A stretch of DNA of 57,925 nt from assembly GCF_000308775.1 (NCBI RefSeq), contig NZ_BAGJ01000037.1, positions 1-57,925 of the forward strand, written 5' to 3'. The notes under the pieces were generated by a model. It saw only the letters and a program-made list of their open reading frames with translations, was not told the origin of the DNA and did no database searches. The DNA comes from Nocardia testacea NBRC 100365. GTDB lineage: Bacteria > Actinomycetota > Actinomycetes > Mycobacteriales > Mycobacteriaceae. This document shows, piece after piece, positions 41,564 to 50,245 of this stretch. The position numbers and the translations under genes are program-made. The stretch's first letter is position 1. Each line of letters begins with the position of its first letter.

Positions 41564-42724
41564 GTGGAGACGACACGGGTGGGAGCAGGGGGGGATGCAA
41601 CACCGACCGTAGGCGATTCGTCGCCGCGCGGGGCGCGTGTCGGTGTCGTTCGCGAATCCGCCGCGGGCGAGCGGCGGGTCGCCTTGGTTCCGAAGATCAT
41701 CCCCACGCTGGTGAAGCAGGGCGTGGAGGTCGTGGTCGAGGGCGGAGCCGGAGCGGGCGCGCTCATTCCCGATACCGCCTACGAGGAAGCCGGCGCGACG
41801 ATCGGCGACCCCTGGTCGGCCGATGTGGTCGTCAAGGTGGCCCCGCCCAGCGATGCCGAGGTGGGCAAACTGTCCGCGGGCCAGACGCTCATCGGATTCC
41901 TCGCCCCGCGCAACGCCGACAACCAGATCGGCGCGTTGAAGCAGGCCGGCGTGCAGGCGTTCGCGGTGGAGGCGATTCCGCGGATCTCCCGCGCCCAGGT
42001 GATGGACGCGCTCTCCTCGCAGGCCAATGTCGCCGGGTACAAGGCGGTACTGCTGGCCGCCTCGGAATCCACCCGCTTCTTCCCGATGCTCACCACCGCC
42101 GCCGGCACTGTGAAACCGGCGACCGTGCTGGTGCTCGGCGTCGGCGTGGCCGGGCTGCAGGCGCTGGCCACCGCGAAACGTCTGGGCGGCCGGACCACCG
42201 GTTACGACGTGCGTCCCGAGGTCGCCGACCAGGTGCGTTCGGTGGGTGCCCAGTGGCTCGATCTCGGGATCGACGCCGCTGGTGAGGGCGGCTATGCCCG
42301 CGAACTCACCGACGAGGAGAAGGCCAAGCAGCAACAGGCGCTCGAGGACGCGATCAAGGGTTTCGACGTGGTGATCACCACCGCGCTGGTGCCCGGTCGT
42401 CCCGCGCCGCGGCTGGTGACCGCGGGCGCGGTGGCCGGGATGAAACCGGGCAGCGTGATCGTGGACCTCGCCGGGGAGACCGGCGGCAACTGCGAACTCA
42501 CCGAGCCGGGCGAGACCGTGGTCAAGCACGACGTGACGATCTGCTCGCCGCTGAACCTGCCCGCCACGATGCCCGAGCACGCCAGCGAGCTGTACTCGAA
42601 GAACATCGCGGCGCTGCTGGAACTGATGCTCGCCGAGGGCGAACTGAAACCGGACTTCTCCGATCAGGTGCTGGCCGATTCCTGCGTCACCCGTGACGCC
42701 GAACCGACAACGAAGGCGCAGTGA
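41564..42724 (+). CDS. pntAA: NAD(P) transhydrogenase subunit alpha, part 1 (NAD-binding)
   Basis: A 386-residue soluble domain I of the proton-translocating transhydrogenase, which binds NAD(H). Visible motifs are ESAAGERRVALVPK near the start, LIGFLAPRN, the RDQ-type loop region and the Rossmann motif LVLGVGVAGLQALATAKRLG, with GYDVRPEVADQV after it. The GTG at 41564 is the start. It is the first of three genes; the stop overlaps pntAB by one base. Confidence 0.94.
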   Translation: METTRVGAGGDATPTVGDSSPRGARVGVVRESAAGERRVALVPKIIPTLVKQGVEVVVEGGAGAGALIPDTAYEEAGATIGDPWSADVVVKVAPPSDAEVGKLSAGQTLIGFLAPRNADNQIGALKQAGVQAFAVEAIPRISRAQVMDALSSQANVAGYKAVLLAASESTRFFPMLTTAAGTVKPATVLVLGVGVAGLQALATAKRLGGRTTGYDVRPEVADQVRSVGAQWLDLGIDAAGEGGYARELTDEEKAKQQQALEDAIKGFDVVITTALVPGRPAPRLVTAGAVAGMKPGSVIVDLAGETGGNCELTEPGETVVKHDVTICSPLNLPATMPEHASELYSKNIAALLELMLAEGELKPDFSDQVLADSCVTRDAEPTTKAQ

Positions 42725-43044
42725 TGTACACCGAACTGCTGGCGAATATCGCGATTCTGGTGCTGTCCGGATTCGTGGGTTTCGCGGTGATCTCCAAGGT
42801 TCCCAATACCCTGCACACGCCGCTGATGTCGGGTACCAACGCCATCCACGGCATCGTGGTGCTGGGCGCGCTGGTCACCCTCGGGCGGATGGAGGACCCG
42901 TCCCCCGGGGTGCAGGTCATCCTGTTCGTGGCCGTGGTGTTCGGCACGCTCAACGTGATCGGCGGTTTCGTGGTCACCGACCGGATGCTGGGCATGTTCA
43001 AAGGCAAGAAGCCCGCCGCGGGTGCCGAGAAGGCAGGTAAGTGA
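42724..43044 (+). CDS. pntAB: NAD(P) transhydrogenase subunit alpha, part 2 (membrane)
   Basis: A 106-residue membrane piece of domain II with about three hydrophobic helices: ELLANIAILVLSGFVGFAVI, IHGIVVLGALVTLG and VQVILFVAVVFGTLNVIGGF. PNTLHTPLMSGTNAIHG is a strongly conserved loop. The ATG at 42724 shares a base with the pntAA stop (TGATG). It is separated from pntB by three bases. Confidence 0.94.
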   Translation: MYTELLANIAILVLSGFVGFAVISKVPNTLHTPLMSGTNAIHGIVVLGALVTLGRMEDPSPGVQVILFVAVVFGTLNVIGGFVVTDRMLGMFKGKKPAAGAEKAGK

Positions 43045-43047
43045 CCC

Positions 43048-44466
43048 ATGGACAATCTGGTCGATATTCTCTACATCCTGTCCTTCGCCCTGTTCATCTA
43101 CGGTCTGATGGGGCTGACCGGCCCCAAGACCGCGGTCCGGGGCAACTGGATCGCGGCGGCCGGTATGGCGATCGCGGTGATCGCCACGCTCATCGCGGTC
43201 CGCGACACCGGCAACTGGATCCTGATCGTCGCCGGCCTGATCGTCGGTGTGGTGCTGGGTGTGCCGCCCGCGCGCTACACCAAGATGACCGCGATGCCTC
43301 AGCTGGTGGCGGCGTTCAACGGTGTCGGCGGCGGAACGGTCGCTCTCATCGCGTGGGCCGAATTCATCGATACCACCGGTTTCTCGGTCTTCCATCACGG
43401 TGAGGAACCGACGGTGCACATCATCGTCGGCTCGCTGTTCGCCGCGATCATCGGCTCGGTGTCGTTCTGGGGCTCGCTGATCGCGTTCGGGAAGCTGCAG
43501 GAGATCCTGCCCGGCCGCCCGATCGGTCTCGGCAAACTGCAGCAGGTCGTGAATCTGCTGCTGCTGGTCCTCGCCGTCGCGGCGGCGGTCGTGATCGGTC
43601 TCGGCGCCGCCGATGGTGGTGTCTCGCAGTGGTGGATGGTCGGTCTGCTGCTGGCCGCCGGTGTGCTGGGTCTGATGGTGGTGCTGCCGATCGGCGGCGC
43701 CGATATGCCGGTGGTGATCTCGCTGCTCAACGCGCTCACCGGTCTGTCCGCGGCGGCGGCCGGGCTGGCGCTGAACAATACCGCGATGATCGTGGCCGGC
43801 ATGATCGTCGGCGCGTCCGGCACCATCCTGACCAATCTGATGGCCAAGGCGATGAACCGGTCCATACCGGCCATCGTGGCGGGCGGATTCGGTGGCGGCG
43901 GCGCGGTCTCCGGTGCCGGTGGTGGCGAACAGAAACAGGCCAAGGCCACCTCCGCCGCCGACGCGGCCATCCAGATGGCCTACGCCAACCAGGTCATCGT
44001 GGTACCGGGCTACGGTATGGCCGTCGCCCAGGCCCAGCACGCGGTCAAGGAGATGGCGGGACTGCTCGAAGCCAAGGGCGTCGAGGTCAAATACGCCATC
44101 CACCCGGTCGCGGGCCGGATGCCCGGCCATATGAACGTGCTGCTGGCCGAGGCCGAGGTGTCCTACGACGCCATGAAGGAAATGGACGATATCAACGGCG
44201 AATTCGGCCGCACCGATGTCGCCCTGGTCATCGGCGCCAACGATGTCACCAACCCGGCCGCCCGCGAGGATTCGGCCAGCCCGATCTACGGTATGCCGGT
44301 CCTCAATGTCGACCAGGCCAAATCCGTGATCGTGCTGAAGCGTTCGATGAACAGCGGTTTCGCCGGTATCGACAATCCGCTCTTCTACTCCGATCACACC
44401 TCCATGCTGTTCGGGGACGCGAAGAAGTCGGTCGGAGCGGTTACCGAGGAACTGAAGGCGCTGTAA
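43048..44466 (+). CDS. pntB: NAD(P) transhydrogenase subunit beta
   Basis: A 472-residue subunit with about 8-9 membrane helices (1-270) and the NADP-binding domain III (about 290-472). The latter contains NQVIVVPGYGMAVAQAQHAV, YAIHPVAGRMPGHMNVLLAE, ALVIGANDVTNPAAR and the conserved KRSMNSGFAGIDNPLFY. With PntAA and PntAB it uses the proton gradient to reduce NADP+ with NADH. It is the last gene of the operon and is followed by a strong hairpin. Confidence 0.95.
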   Translation: MDNLVDILYILSFALFIYGLMGLTGPKTAVRGNWIAAAGMAIAVIATLIAVRDTGNWILIVAGLIVGVVLGVPPARYTKMTAMPQLVAAFNGVGGGTVALIAWAEFIDTTGFSVFHHGEEPTVHIIVGSLFAAIIGSVSFWGSLIAFGKLQEILPGRPIGLGKLQQVVNLLLLVLAVAAAVVIGLGAADGGVSQWWMVGLLLAAGVLGLMVVLPIGGADMPVVISLLNALTGLSAAAAGLALNNTAMIVAGMIVGASGTILTNLMAKAMNRSIPAIVAGGFGGGGAVSGAGGGEQKQAKATSAADAAIQMAYANQVIVVPGYGMAVAQAQHAVKEMAGLLEAKGVEVKYAIHPVAGRMPGHMNVLLAEAEVSYDAMKEMDDINGEFGRTDVALVIGANDVTNPAAREDSASPIYGMPVLNVDQAKSVIVLKRSMNSGFAGIDNPLFYSDHTSMLFGDAKKSVGAVTEELKAL

Positions 44467-44482
44467 CCGCGCGACAGTCACC

Positions 44483-44525
44483 ACGGCCCCGGGTCCACGC
44501 GGTTCACCACCGCGCCCGGGGCCGT
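44483..44525 (+). terminator. Hairpin terminator after pntB
   Basis: ACGGCCCCGGG (44483-44493) pairs with CCCGGGGCCGT (44515-44525). Inside it CGCGG (44498-44502) pairs with CCGCG (44510-44514), giving 16 base pairs in all. There is no T-tract. The right arm overlaps the start of the sequence duplicated at 45369. Confidence 0.65.
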
Positions 44526-44547
44526 CGTGCTGTTGTACGGTCGACTG

Positions 44548-44997
44548 ATGGCGAGTACTGGAGCGAAACTTCTGCAGTCCCGCTGGTTCGTACGATCACC
44601 GATCTGGTTGTTCCGGGCCCGACTGGGTTTCCTGTTCGGTGGCCGGCTGCTGCTGCTGGAACATATCGGCCGGAAATCCGGTGCCACGCGGTATGTGGCG
44701 CTGGAGACGGTGGACCGTCCCGATCCGGGCACCGTGATCATCGCGTCGGGGTTCGGCGAAACCGCGCAGTGGTACCGGAATCTGCTGGCCCGGCCGCGGT
44801 GCCGGGTGAGTATCGGCACCCGCTACCGGGTACCCGCCGAGGCGCGTGTTCTGGACCGGGGACGGGCGGCCGAGGTGCTGGCGGAGTATCGGATCCGGCA
44901 CCCGCGGGCGTATCGGGAGTTGAGCGGCCTCATCGAGGAGGCGACCGGTCGCGGCATCGACACCGTTCCGCTGGTCGAATTGTCGCTGCGTCCCTAG
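44548..44997 (+). CDS. Deazaflavin (F420)-dependent nitroreductase-family protein
   Basis: A 149-residue split-beta-barrel protein of the Ddn/FDOR-B family, which uses F420H2 to reduce quinones or nitro compounds. Visible are LEHIGRKSGATRYVALETV (the GRKSG phosphate loop of F420 binding), ASGFGETAQWYRNLLARP and RYRVPAEARVLD. The ATG at 44548 follows the pntB terminator by 22 bases. The last bases overlap the convergent orphan frame by four. Sixty bases around its start recur 872 bases downstream. Confidence 0.9.
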   Translation: MASTGAKLLQSRWFVRSPIWLFRARLGFLFGGRLLLLEHIGRKSGATRYVALETVDRPDPGTVIIASGFGETAQWYRNLLARPRCRVSIGTRYRVPAEARVLDRGRAAEVLAEYRIRHPRAYRELSGLIEEATGRGIDTVPLVELSLRP

Positions 44998-45287
44998 CGC
45001 CGTTCCGGGCCGTATAACTCGTCGAATTTTCTGCCGTAGATCTCCCGGTAGTGTTCCAGGTAGGTATCTCCGCCGGGTTTGCTCATGATGGTGTGCGGGT
45101 ACAGCTCGCTGAGGACGACGAACGCCTCTTTCGGCTTGTGGGTCTGGTAGATCTCCCAGTGCTCGGCATTGATGGGTGGCGGTACCGCTTCACCGTTGTA
45201 CATCCACGGTATCCGGGAATTCATGCTCGGCGGAGGTGTGACCGCGCCGGCGTCGACAAGATCTTGCAACGCCCGGCACGCGAACAT
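44994..45287 (-). pseudogene. Orphan reading frame, probable C-terminal gene fragment
   Basis: A 97-residue frame from ATG 45287: MFACRALQDLVDAGAVTPPP, then PWMYNGEAVPPPINAEHWEI and EHYREIYGRKFDELYGPERR. Coding character continues upstream of the ATG (EQWIDKVSRLKIREEGHAQ in the same frame) with no start codon, until the sequence meets a duplicated piece of the neighbouring gene at about 45434-45369. This looks like the truncated 3' end of a larger gene, although use of the internal ATG cannot be ruled out. I do not recognise the family. Confidence 0.55.
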
Positions 45288-45368
45288 CTGGGCGTGCCCT
45301 TCCTCACGGATCTTCAGCCGCGAGACCTTGTCGATCCATTGTTCGCGCGTAGATCGCCGTTCGGGGCA

Positions 45369-45433
45369 ACGTGGTTCGTCATCACGCCGGGGGCCGTCAT
45401 GCTGTTGTCCGGTCGGCCGATGGCGAGTACGGG
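45369..45433 (+). pseudogene. Decayed duplicate of the F420-dependent gene start region
   Basis: From 45373 to 45433 the sequence matches 44501-44561 at an exact offset of 872 bases, about 51 of 61 positions by my count. It includes GCCGTCATGCTGTTGT and the start ATGGCGAGTAC. After the fifth codon the similarity ends, so only the leader and start of the gene were copied or remain. The AAA gene begins 46 bases later. Confidence 0.7.
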
Positions 45434-45478
45434 AAAACCGTTGGACGCTGCCCGGGCCCGGGCCGATGATAGTCGGCG

Positions 45479-46618
45479 ATGCTGGAAAGCCACGAACCCT
45501 TGCGATTGATCGCTCCCGACACCCCCGCCACGGATCCCGCCGAGCTGCTGGCGTGGAATGCCGTGCTCGACTCCTATTCCACCCCGCGCGACCTGCTGGA
45601 CATGCTCACTCTGAGTTTCTTCGGCCGCGGTACCCAGCCGTACTACCGGAAGAGCCGGTTGGAGCGGGTGCGGCCCGAGGCCGCGCTGCGGCCGCCGGGG
45701 TCACGGATCTCGCGGTCGGTGGTCGATACCGATTCGCGGTCGATACTGGTGCTCGGCGAGGGCTGGACCCTGCGAGCCGATCGCTGGACCGATAAATCGG
45801 CCCAGGTCGAGGTCACGGCGGTCAGCGACGAACTCGCCGAACGCATTGTGGCGGAATCGGTACGGGATGCCGAAGAACCGGTCGGCGACGACCGGGCCAC
45901 GGTCAAGATGGGCTTCTGGCACCAGGGTGAACACGGTGCCCAGCGGCGCGCGCTGGCCGTCAACACCCCGGAGTGGCCGGAGATCCGCGACAACTACAGC
46001 GACGCGGTCGCCGCCGCGCTGGACCGGCTGATGGCGCTGCGCCCGGGAGATATCCGGGGCCGGTTGCTGCTGCTGCACGGACCGCCGGGCACCGGCAAGA
46101 CCACCGCGTTGCGGGCGCTGGCCCGGGCCTGGTCGGACTGGTGCCAGGCCGACTGTGTGCTCGATCCGGAGATGCTTTTCGCCAAACCCGGCTATCTGAT
46201 GCGGGCGGCCATGGGCGCCGAAGGGGAGGACGAGGAAGCCGACCGCTGGCGCCTGCTGATCCTGGAGGACTGTGACGAACTGATTCACAGCGAGGCGAAG
46301 TCGTCCTCGGGGCAGGGACTGTCCCGGCTGCTCAATCTCACCGACGGCATGCTGGGTCAGGGCCGCGACGTACTGGTCGCGATCAGCACGAACGAGGACC
46401 TCTCCCGGCTGCATCCCGCCGTCACCCGGCCCGGCCGGTGCCTCGCGCAGTTGGAGGTCGGCCGGTTGTCCGCCGGTGAGGCGCGGCGCTGGCTCGGGGA
46501 CCGGGGCGCCGAAGCTCCCGCGGCCGGGGCGACACTCGCGGAACTGGTCGCGCTGCGCGACGGTACCGGCCGTATCGCGGTCCACGACGCGGTGCCCGAT
46601 ACCGGTATGTACCTGTAG
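45479..46618 (+). CDS. AAA-family ATPase with DUF5925-like N-terminus
   Basis: A 379-residue protein. The N-terminal domain (1-165) is of unknown function; then comes an AAA module with Walker A HGPPGTGKTTALRAL (Gly201-Thr208 core), Walker B LLILEDCDEL, sensor 1 ISTNEDL and arginine-finger region HPAVTRPGRCLAQL. It resembles BCS1/FtsH-like AAA proteins found singly in actinobacteria. There is no membrane segment. The start ATG at 45479 lies just after the duplicated fragment. Its substrate or partner cannot be deduced from neighbours. Confidence 0.87.
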   Translation: MLESHEPLRLIAPDTPATDPAELLAWNAVLDSYSTPRDLLDMLTLSFFGRGTQPYYRKSRLERVRPEAALRPPGSRISRSVVDTDSRSILVLGEGWTLRADRWTDKSAQVEVTAVSDELAERIVAESVRDAEEPVGDDRATVKMGFWHQGEHGAQRRALAVNTPEWPEIRDNYSDAVAAALDRLMALRPGDIRGRLLLLHGPPGTGKTTALRALARAWSDWCQADCVLDPEMLFAKPGYLMRAAMGAEGEDEEADRWRLLILEDCDELIHSEAKSSSGQGLSRLLNLTDGMLGQGRDVLVAISTNEDLSRLHPAVTRPGRCLAQLEVGRLSAGEARRWLGDRGAEAPAAGATLAELVALRDGTGRIAVHDAVPDTGMYL

Positions 46619-46797
46619 CCGCGCGAAATCGCGGAGCACGCGCCGCGTGTGGTGGCGGATGCTCCGCGTTCGGCCTACGGATTCGTTCATGCCGCGGTGG
46701 TGGCGCGGCACAGCCGGCCGTCGCGGGCGCGCTCATCGCGGATCCGCCGTGGTCGCGGGGTGTTCCCAGGATATGAGGCGCCGCTATCGTTGGCGGT

Positions 46798-47751
46798 GTG
46801 GATGCATTGGCTGCCCTGCTGGAGGGACCGCGGGCGCGGGGCGCTTTCCTGCTGCGTTCATTGCTCAGCCCGCCGTGGTCGCTGCGGATCCAGGACGAAT
46901 CCCCGTTGACGGTTGCCGCGGTGATCCGGGGTCATGCGTGGGTGCTCACCGAGGACGGCGGCCGGTATCGGATCGGTGCCGGGGATGTGGCGGTGTTCCG
47001 GGGGCCGCAGCCCTATACGGTCGCCGACGACCCCGCCACCGAACCGCAGATCCTGATCAACCCCGGGCAGATCACCACCACGGTGGACGGTGAGGTGCTC
47101 TGCGAGACGATGAGTCTGGGTGTGCGGCAGTGGGGTAACGATCCCGCGGGGGAGACCGTTCTGGTCACCGGATCCTACGAGCAGGCGGGCGCGGTGAGCC
47201 GGCGTCTGCTGCGTGCTCTACCGCAGACACTGGTGGTGCCGCGCGGGCGGTCCGACGAGCGGGTGCTGAGCCTGCTGGTGGAGGAGACCGTGAAGGATCA
47301 GCCCGCCCAGAGCGCGGTACTGGACCGATTGCTGGACCTGCTGCTCATCGCGACCCTGCGCACCTGGTTCGCCGGGAACGAGGCGCCGCCCTGGTACCAC
47401 GCCTACAGCGACCCACTGGTCGGCAAGGCATTGCGGCTGCTGCAACACAATCCCGCGCACGGCTGGACGGTGGCCGATCTGGCCCGGGAGGTGGGGTCCT
47501 CACGGGCGGCGCTGGCCCGGCGGTTCACCGAACTGGTCGGCGAACCGCCGATGGCCTTCCTCACCGAATGGCGGCTGGATCTGGCGGCCGATCTGCTGCA
47601 GGGCACCGACGAGACGGTGGAGGCCGTCGCCCGCCGGGTCGGGTACGGTAGCGCCTTCGCCCTGAGTACCGCGTTCAAACGGCAGTTCGGGGTGAGCCCG
47701 CGCGATCACCGGCTCGGCGCCGCGGCCGCCGCGGTGCCCACCGCCGGCTGA
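46798..47751 (+). CDS. AraC-family transcriptional regulator
   Basis: A 317-residue regulator. The N-terminal cupin-like sensor domain (about 1-180, AraC_binding_2/cupin_6 type) includes [20 protein letters not shown]. The C-terminal domain (about 205-305) has two helix-turn-helix units: [20 protein letters not shown] and VAEVARRVGY-type [20 protein letters not shown], ending [13 protein letters not shown]. It starts with GTG. The thioesterase gene follows by 19 bases and may be cotranscribed. The ligand is unknown. Confidence 0.9.
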   Translation: MDALAALLEGPRARGAFLLRSLLSPPWSLRIQDESPLTVAAVIRGHAWVLTEDGGRYRIGAGDVAVFRGPQPYTVADDPATEPQILINPGQITTTVDGEVLCETMSLGVRQWGNDPAGETVLVTGSYEQAGAVSRRLLRALPQTLVVPRGRSDERVLSLLVEETVKDQPAQSAVLDRLLDLLLIATLRTWFAGNEAPPWYHAYSDPLVGKALRLLQHNPAHGWTVADLAREVGSSRAALARRFTELVGEPPMAFLTEWRLDLAADLLQGTDETVEAVARRVGYGSAFALSTAFKRQFGVSPRDHRLGAAAAAVPTAG

Positions 47752-47770
47752 CCCCGGTATCGTCGGCCGG

Positions 47771-48205
47771 GTGACGCAGCCGTATCCGGTGCTCTGGCCG
47801 GTGCCCACCCGCTGGGCCGACAACGACCACTACGGGCACGTGAACAACGTGACCTACTACGCCTACTTCGATACCGCCGTCAATGCCTGGCTGATCGACG
47901 CGACGGGCACCGATATCCGGGAACTGCCCGCCATCGGGATCGTGGCGGAGACATCCTGCCGCTTCCACGCCTCGCTGAGTTTCCCGGACCTGCTGCGCGT
48001 GGGTCTGCGGATCGCGCGTCTCGGCCGATCCAGCATCACTTACGACCTCGCGATCTTCCGGGAGGCCGGCGACGAGCTCGAGCTCGCCGCCACCGGGACT
48101 TTCGTGCACGTCTACGTGGATTCGAACACCCGCAAACCGGTCGAGATCCCCGAGGTGATCCGCACGGCGGCGGCGGTCCTGGTCACCGACACCACCGGAC
48201 AGTAG
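47771..48205 (+). CDS. Hotdog-fold acyl-CoA thioesterase
   Basis: A 144-residue 4-hydroxybenzoyl-CoA thioesterase-like protein that would hydrolyse acyl-CoA. Visible motifs are [20 protein letters not shown] with the catalytic Asp/Asn region (about 14-33), a central helix and VSASCRFH-like [15 protein letters not shown]. The length is typical for the family. A GTG start lies 19 bases after the AraC gene. Substrate chain length cannot be read from sequence. Confidence 0.9.
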   Translation: MTQPYPVLWPVPTRWADNDHYGHVNNVTYYAYFDTAVNAWLIDATGTDIRELPAIGIVAETSCRFHASLSFPDLLRVGLRIARLGRSSITYDLAIFREAGDELELAATGTFVHVYVDSNTRKPVEIPEVIRTAAAVLVTDTTGQ

Positions 48206-48717
48206 CCGGGAGGACACTCCGCGGGCCGTCCGGTTCCGGTGCTCGCCCCGATTTCCCTCGGGCACTTCCGATTACCGTCGCGCTCCGCGCGGCCGGTCTC
48301 GGGAGTGCTCGGAGCACGCGCCGAGGTAGCGCGCCCGGCCGGCCGCGGTTCTTCGGCCGGACTGGCGAATCCGGTCATGAACAGGCGATAACCGTGTTAC
48401 TGTCGTGCCGCGCGGCGCTGCCGAGAAGGTGTGAGAGCGGCGCGGCAGGGTGGTCGAGGCGTCTCCTCGACCGCACGGAAGGGCAGGCCTGTGCAGGTAG
48501 TCGTCGGTGATCGAGCGAGTGTCCGGGGATCCGGCGACGACGGGTCGTCGCCGCGGACGCGGCCGGCGCCCGGCGACGGCCGGCGGATCCGGCCGGCCTC
48601 ACTTCCCCGATCGCGACCGGTACGCGCCGGTGCGCGCCTGCGGGGGCCTCTTTCGGTGAGTCCTGGGTCTCGGTCTGCGCGAGCCGGGCAGCCGACGGTG
48701 TAGTTCGATAGAACGGA
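48206..48717. other. 512-base region without a gene
   Basis: No credible reading frame is seen on either strand. A perfect hairpin GGTCGAGG-CGTCT-CCTCGACC lies at 48452-48472 without a T-tract. Further GC-rich complementary stretches (CGGCGACGACGGG, GGCGACGGCC) occur at 48530-48600. It may be a long leader of the next gene, but I recognise no riboswitch or ncRNA family. Confidence 0.55.
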
Positions 48718-49290
48718 ATGGCAGATATGGCAGTGCAATTCGCTGTTTCCGGTGATCTCGGAAGCGATTCCACCCGGTCGGCCGCTCGGTGGGCCGACCC
48801 CGGGCGCCGGTCGATCCGCAATCGTGGCGCGATCGTGGCGCCCACCGTCGCCGACGTGGTGGGCTGCTTGGGCGGTTGGATCTTCGATCGCACCGCGGCG
48901 GGTTGCGAGACCGTGGTCGCGCTACCCGATCCCGGCGACACCAGGGCGCTGGACATCCTGGGTGCGAAGGTGATCGCACTCGGCGCGGTGCCGGCCCGCG
49001 CCGGCTGGTCCGCCGATCTCGACGTTCTCGCCGTGGCCGCGGATATGTACCTGGCCGCGGGCCGAATCCGCGACGAGTCCCTGGCGCGACGCGATCGTGC
49101 GAACCGGCAGACCTACCTGTGGGGTCGCGGGCCGGTGGTCGAATTCGGGGACGGGTTCGCGTTGGTCGACACCCACCGGGTCAGCCTGGCGGGACAAGCC
49201 TTCAAACGAGCAGCACTGGATGCGGCCGGGGTGCTGCCGGGAGCCCGGCCGACCGTCGAAACCCTCTGGGCGGACCTCGGCCCGCGATAG
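48718..49290 (+). CDS. Conserved-type hypothetical protein
   Basis: A 190-residue soluble protein with a GAIVAPTVADVVGCLGGWIF segment near residue 37, DRTAAGCETVVALPDPGDTR and ALDILGAKVIALG, then helices and a beta-rich end. The composition is normal for the genome and there is no signal peptide or membrane segment. Start at ATG 48718 or the ATG three codons on. I associate the VGW(I/L)(F/C)DR(T/A) pattern with actinobacterial hypotheticals but cannot assign a function. A 512-base gene-free region precedes it. Confidence 0.7.
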   Translation: MADMAVQFAVSGDLGSDSTRSAARWADPGRRSIRNRGAIVAPTVADVVGCLGGWIFDRTAAGCETVVALPDPGDTRALDILGAKVIALGAVPARAGWSADLDVLAVAADMYLAAGRIRDESLARRDRANRQTYLWGRGPVVEFGDGFALVDTHRVSLAGQAFKRAALDAAGVLPGARPTVETLWADLGPR

Positions 49291-49372
49291 GGACGGCAGC
49301 GCCGATCGATGCGCGTACGCCCCCGGCCGTCGGCCGGGGCACGCGCCGCCCGGTGCAGAGCCCCGGCGCCGG

Positions 49373-50113
49373 CTAAGGGGCGGTCCGCTCGGCGCCGGGG
49401 CCGAGCGGACCATCCCCGGTGCCGCCGGTGTCTTTTGGTTCACCGACGCCGGGCCCGAACAGGGAGAACAGCGAGAAGTCCAGTATCGGCGGGCCCGATT
49501 GCGCGCCGGGCGCCGGGCGCTGTGTGGCCAGCCGGGTGTTGTCGCTGGTCAACCGGTGCATGACCCGTTCCAGTGAGGACAGGATCGTGGGGACGTCGGC
49601 GGTGCCGTCGACCAGTCGGCCGACCATCGCGTAACACAGATTGACCATGACCAGTGCGATATCGGTGACGTAATCGCGGTCCAGGCCGGCCAGCAGATGC
49701 GCGGCGGCGGGCAGGACGGCCTCGAATCCCTGGCGGTCCAGCCGGTGCCCGCCCGCGGTGGCGCGGGCGCGGAAGAAGGCCTGCGCCATCCGCGGGCTCT
49801 GCTCCCAGGGCTGGAAAACCTGCCGGATCAGGCGCATCAACCCGTCGGCCAGCGGCTCCTCCCGCGGATGCAGGGCGAGTTCGTCGTAGGAGTGGGCGGC
49901 CATCCACGCCGCCACCGCGGCCACGATCAGCTCGTCGCGACTGCTGTACAGACCGTAGATCGTGGTGAGTGAGACGCGGGCCCGTTTGGCGACCGTGCGC
50001 AACTGCACGGCGTCGTAACCGTCGGCTTCGATGATCTCGACCACGGAATCGAGGATTCGCGCCGCCGTATCCACCTCACCGGGCCCGTTCACCGCGTTAT
50101 GGTAACCCGACAT
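49373..50113 (-). CDS. TetR-family regulator with extended C-terminus
   Basis: A 246-residue regulator, KstR-like in its first residues. The helix-turn-helix is at about 16-65: ARILDSVVEIIEADGYDAVQ, then RARVSLTTIYGLYSSRDELI. The ligand domain runs to about 200, and the last 45 residues are Pro/Gly-rich and likely disordered. It stands 132 bases downstream of the SDR gene on the same strand and may control it. The ligand is unknown. Confidence 0.9.
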   Translation of the reverse strand: MSGYHNAVNGPGEVDTAARILDSVVEIIEADGYDAVQLRTVAKRARVSLTTIYGLYSSRDELIVAAVAAWMAAHSYDELALHPREEPLADGLMRLIRQVFQPWEQSPRMAQAFFRARATAGGHRLDRQGFEAVLPAAAHLLAGLDRDYVTDIALVMVNLCYAMVGRLVDGTADVPTILSSLERVMHRLTSDNTRLATQRPAPGAQSGPPILDFSLFSLFGPGVGEPKDTGGTGDGPLGPGAERTAP

Positions 50114-50245
50114 TTCGCCGCGTCTGCCGCGCGATCACCACCCCCGGCGGCCGTATCGACGGGAGCCCGCTGCGCCTCCGGCCGGCCGGGCGTGGTGCAG
50201 GCACGGCGGCGGCGTGGCGTGGCCGCGGCGCCCGGTGCGCCGGGG

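Noticed and set aside
48397..48738. Minus-strand ORF in the gene-free region
   Set aside because: Arg/Pro-rich composition typical of antisense GC-rich sequence, no start signal or family.
50096..50106. GTTA-TGG-TAAC dyad at the TetR start
   Set aside because: It lies within the first codons of the gene and is short enough to be chance.
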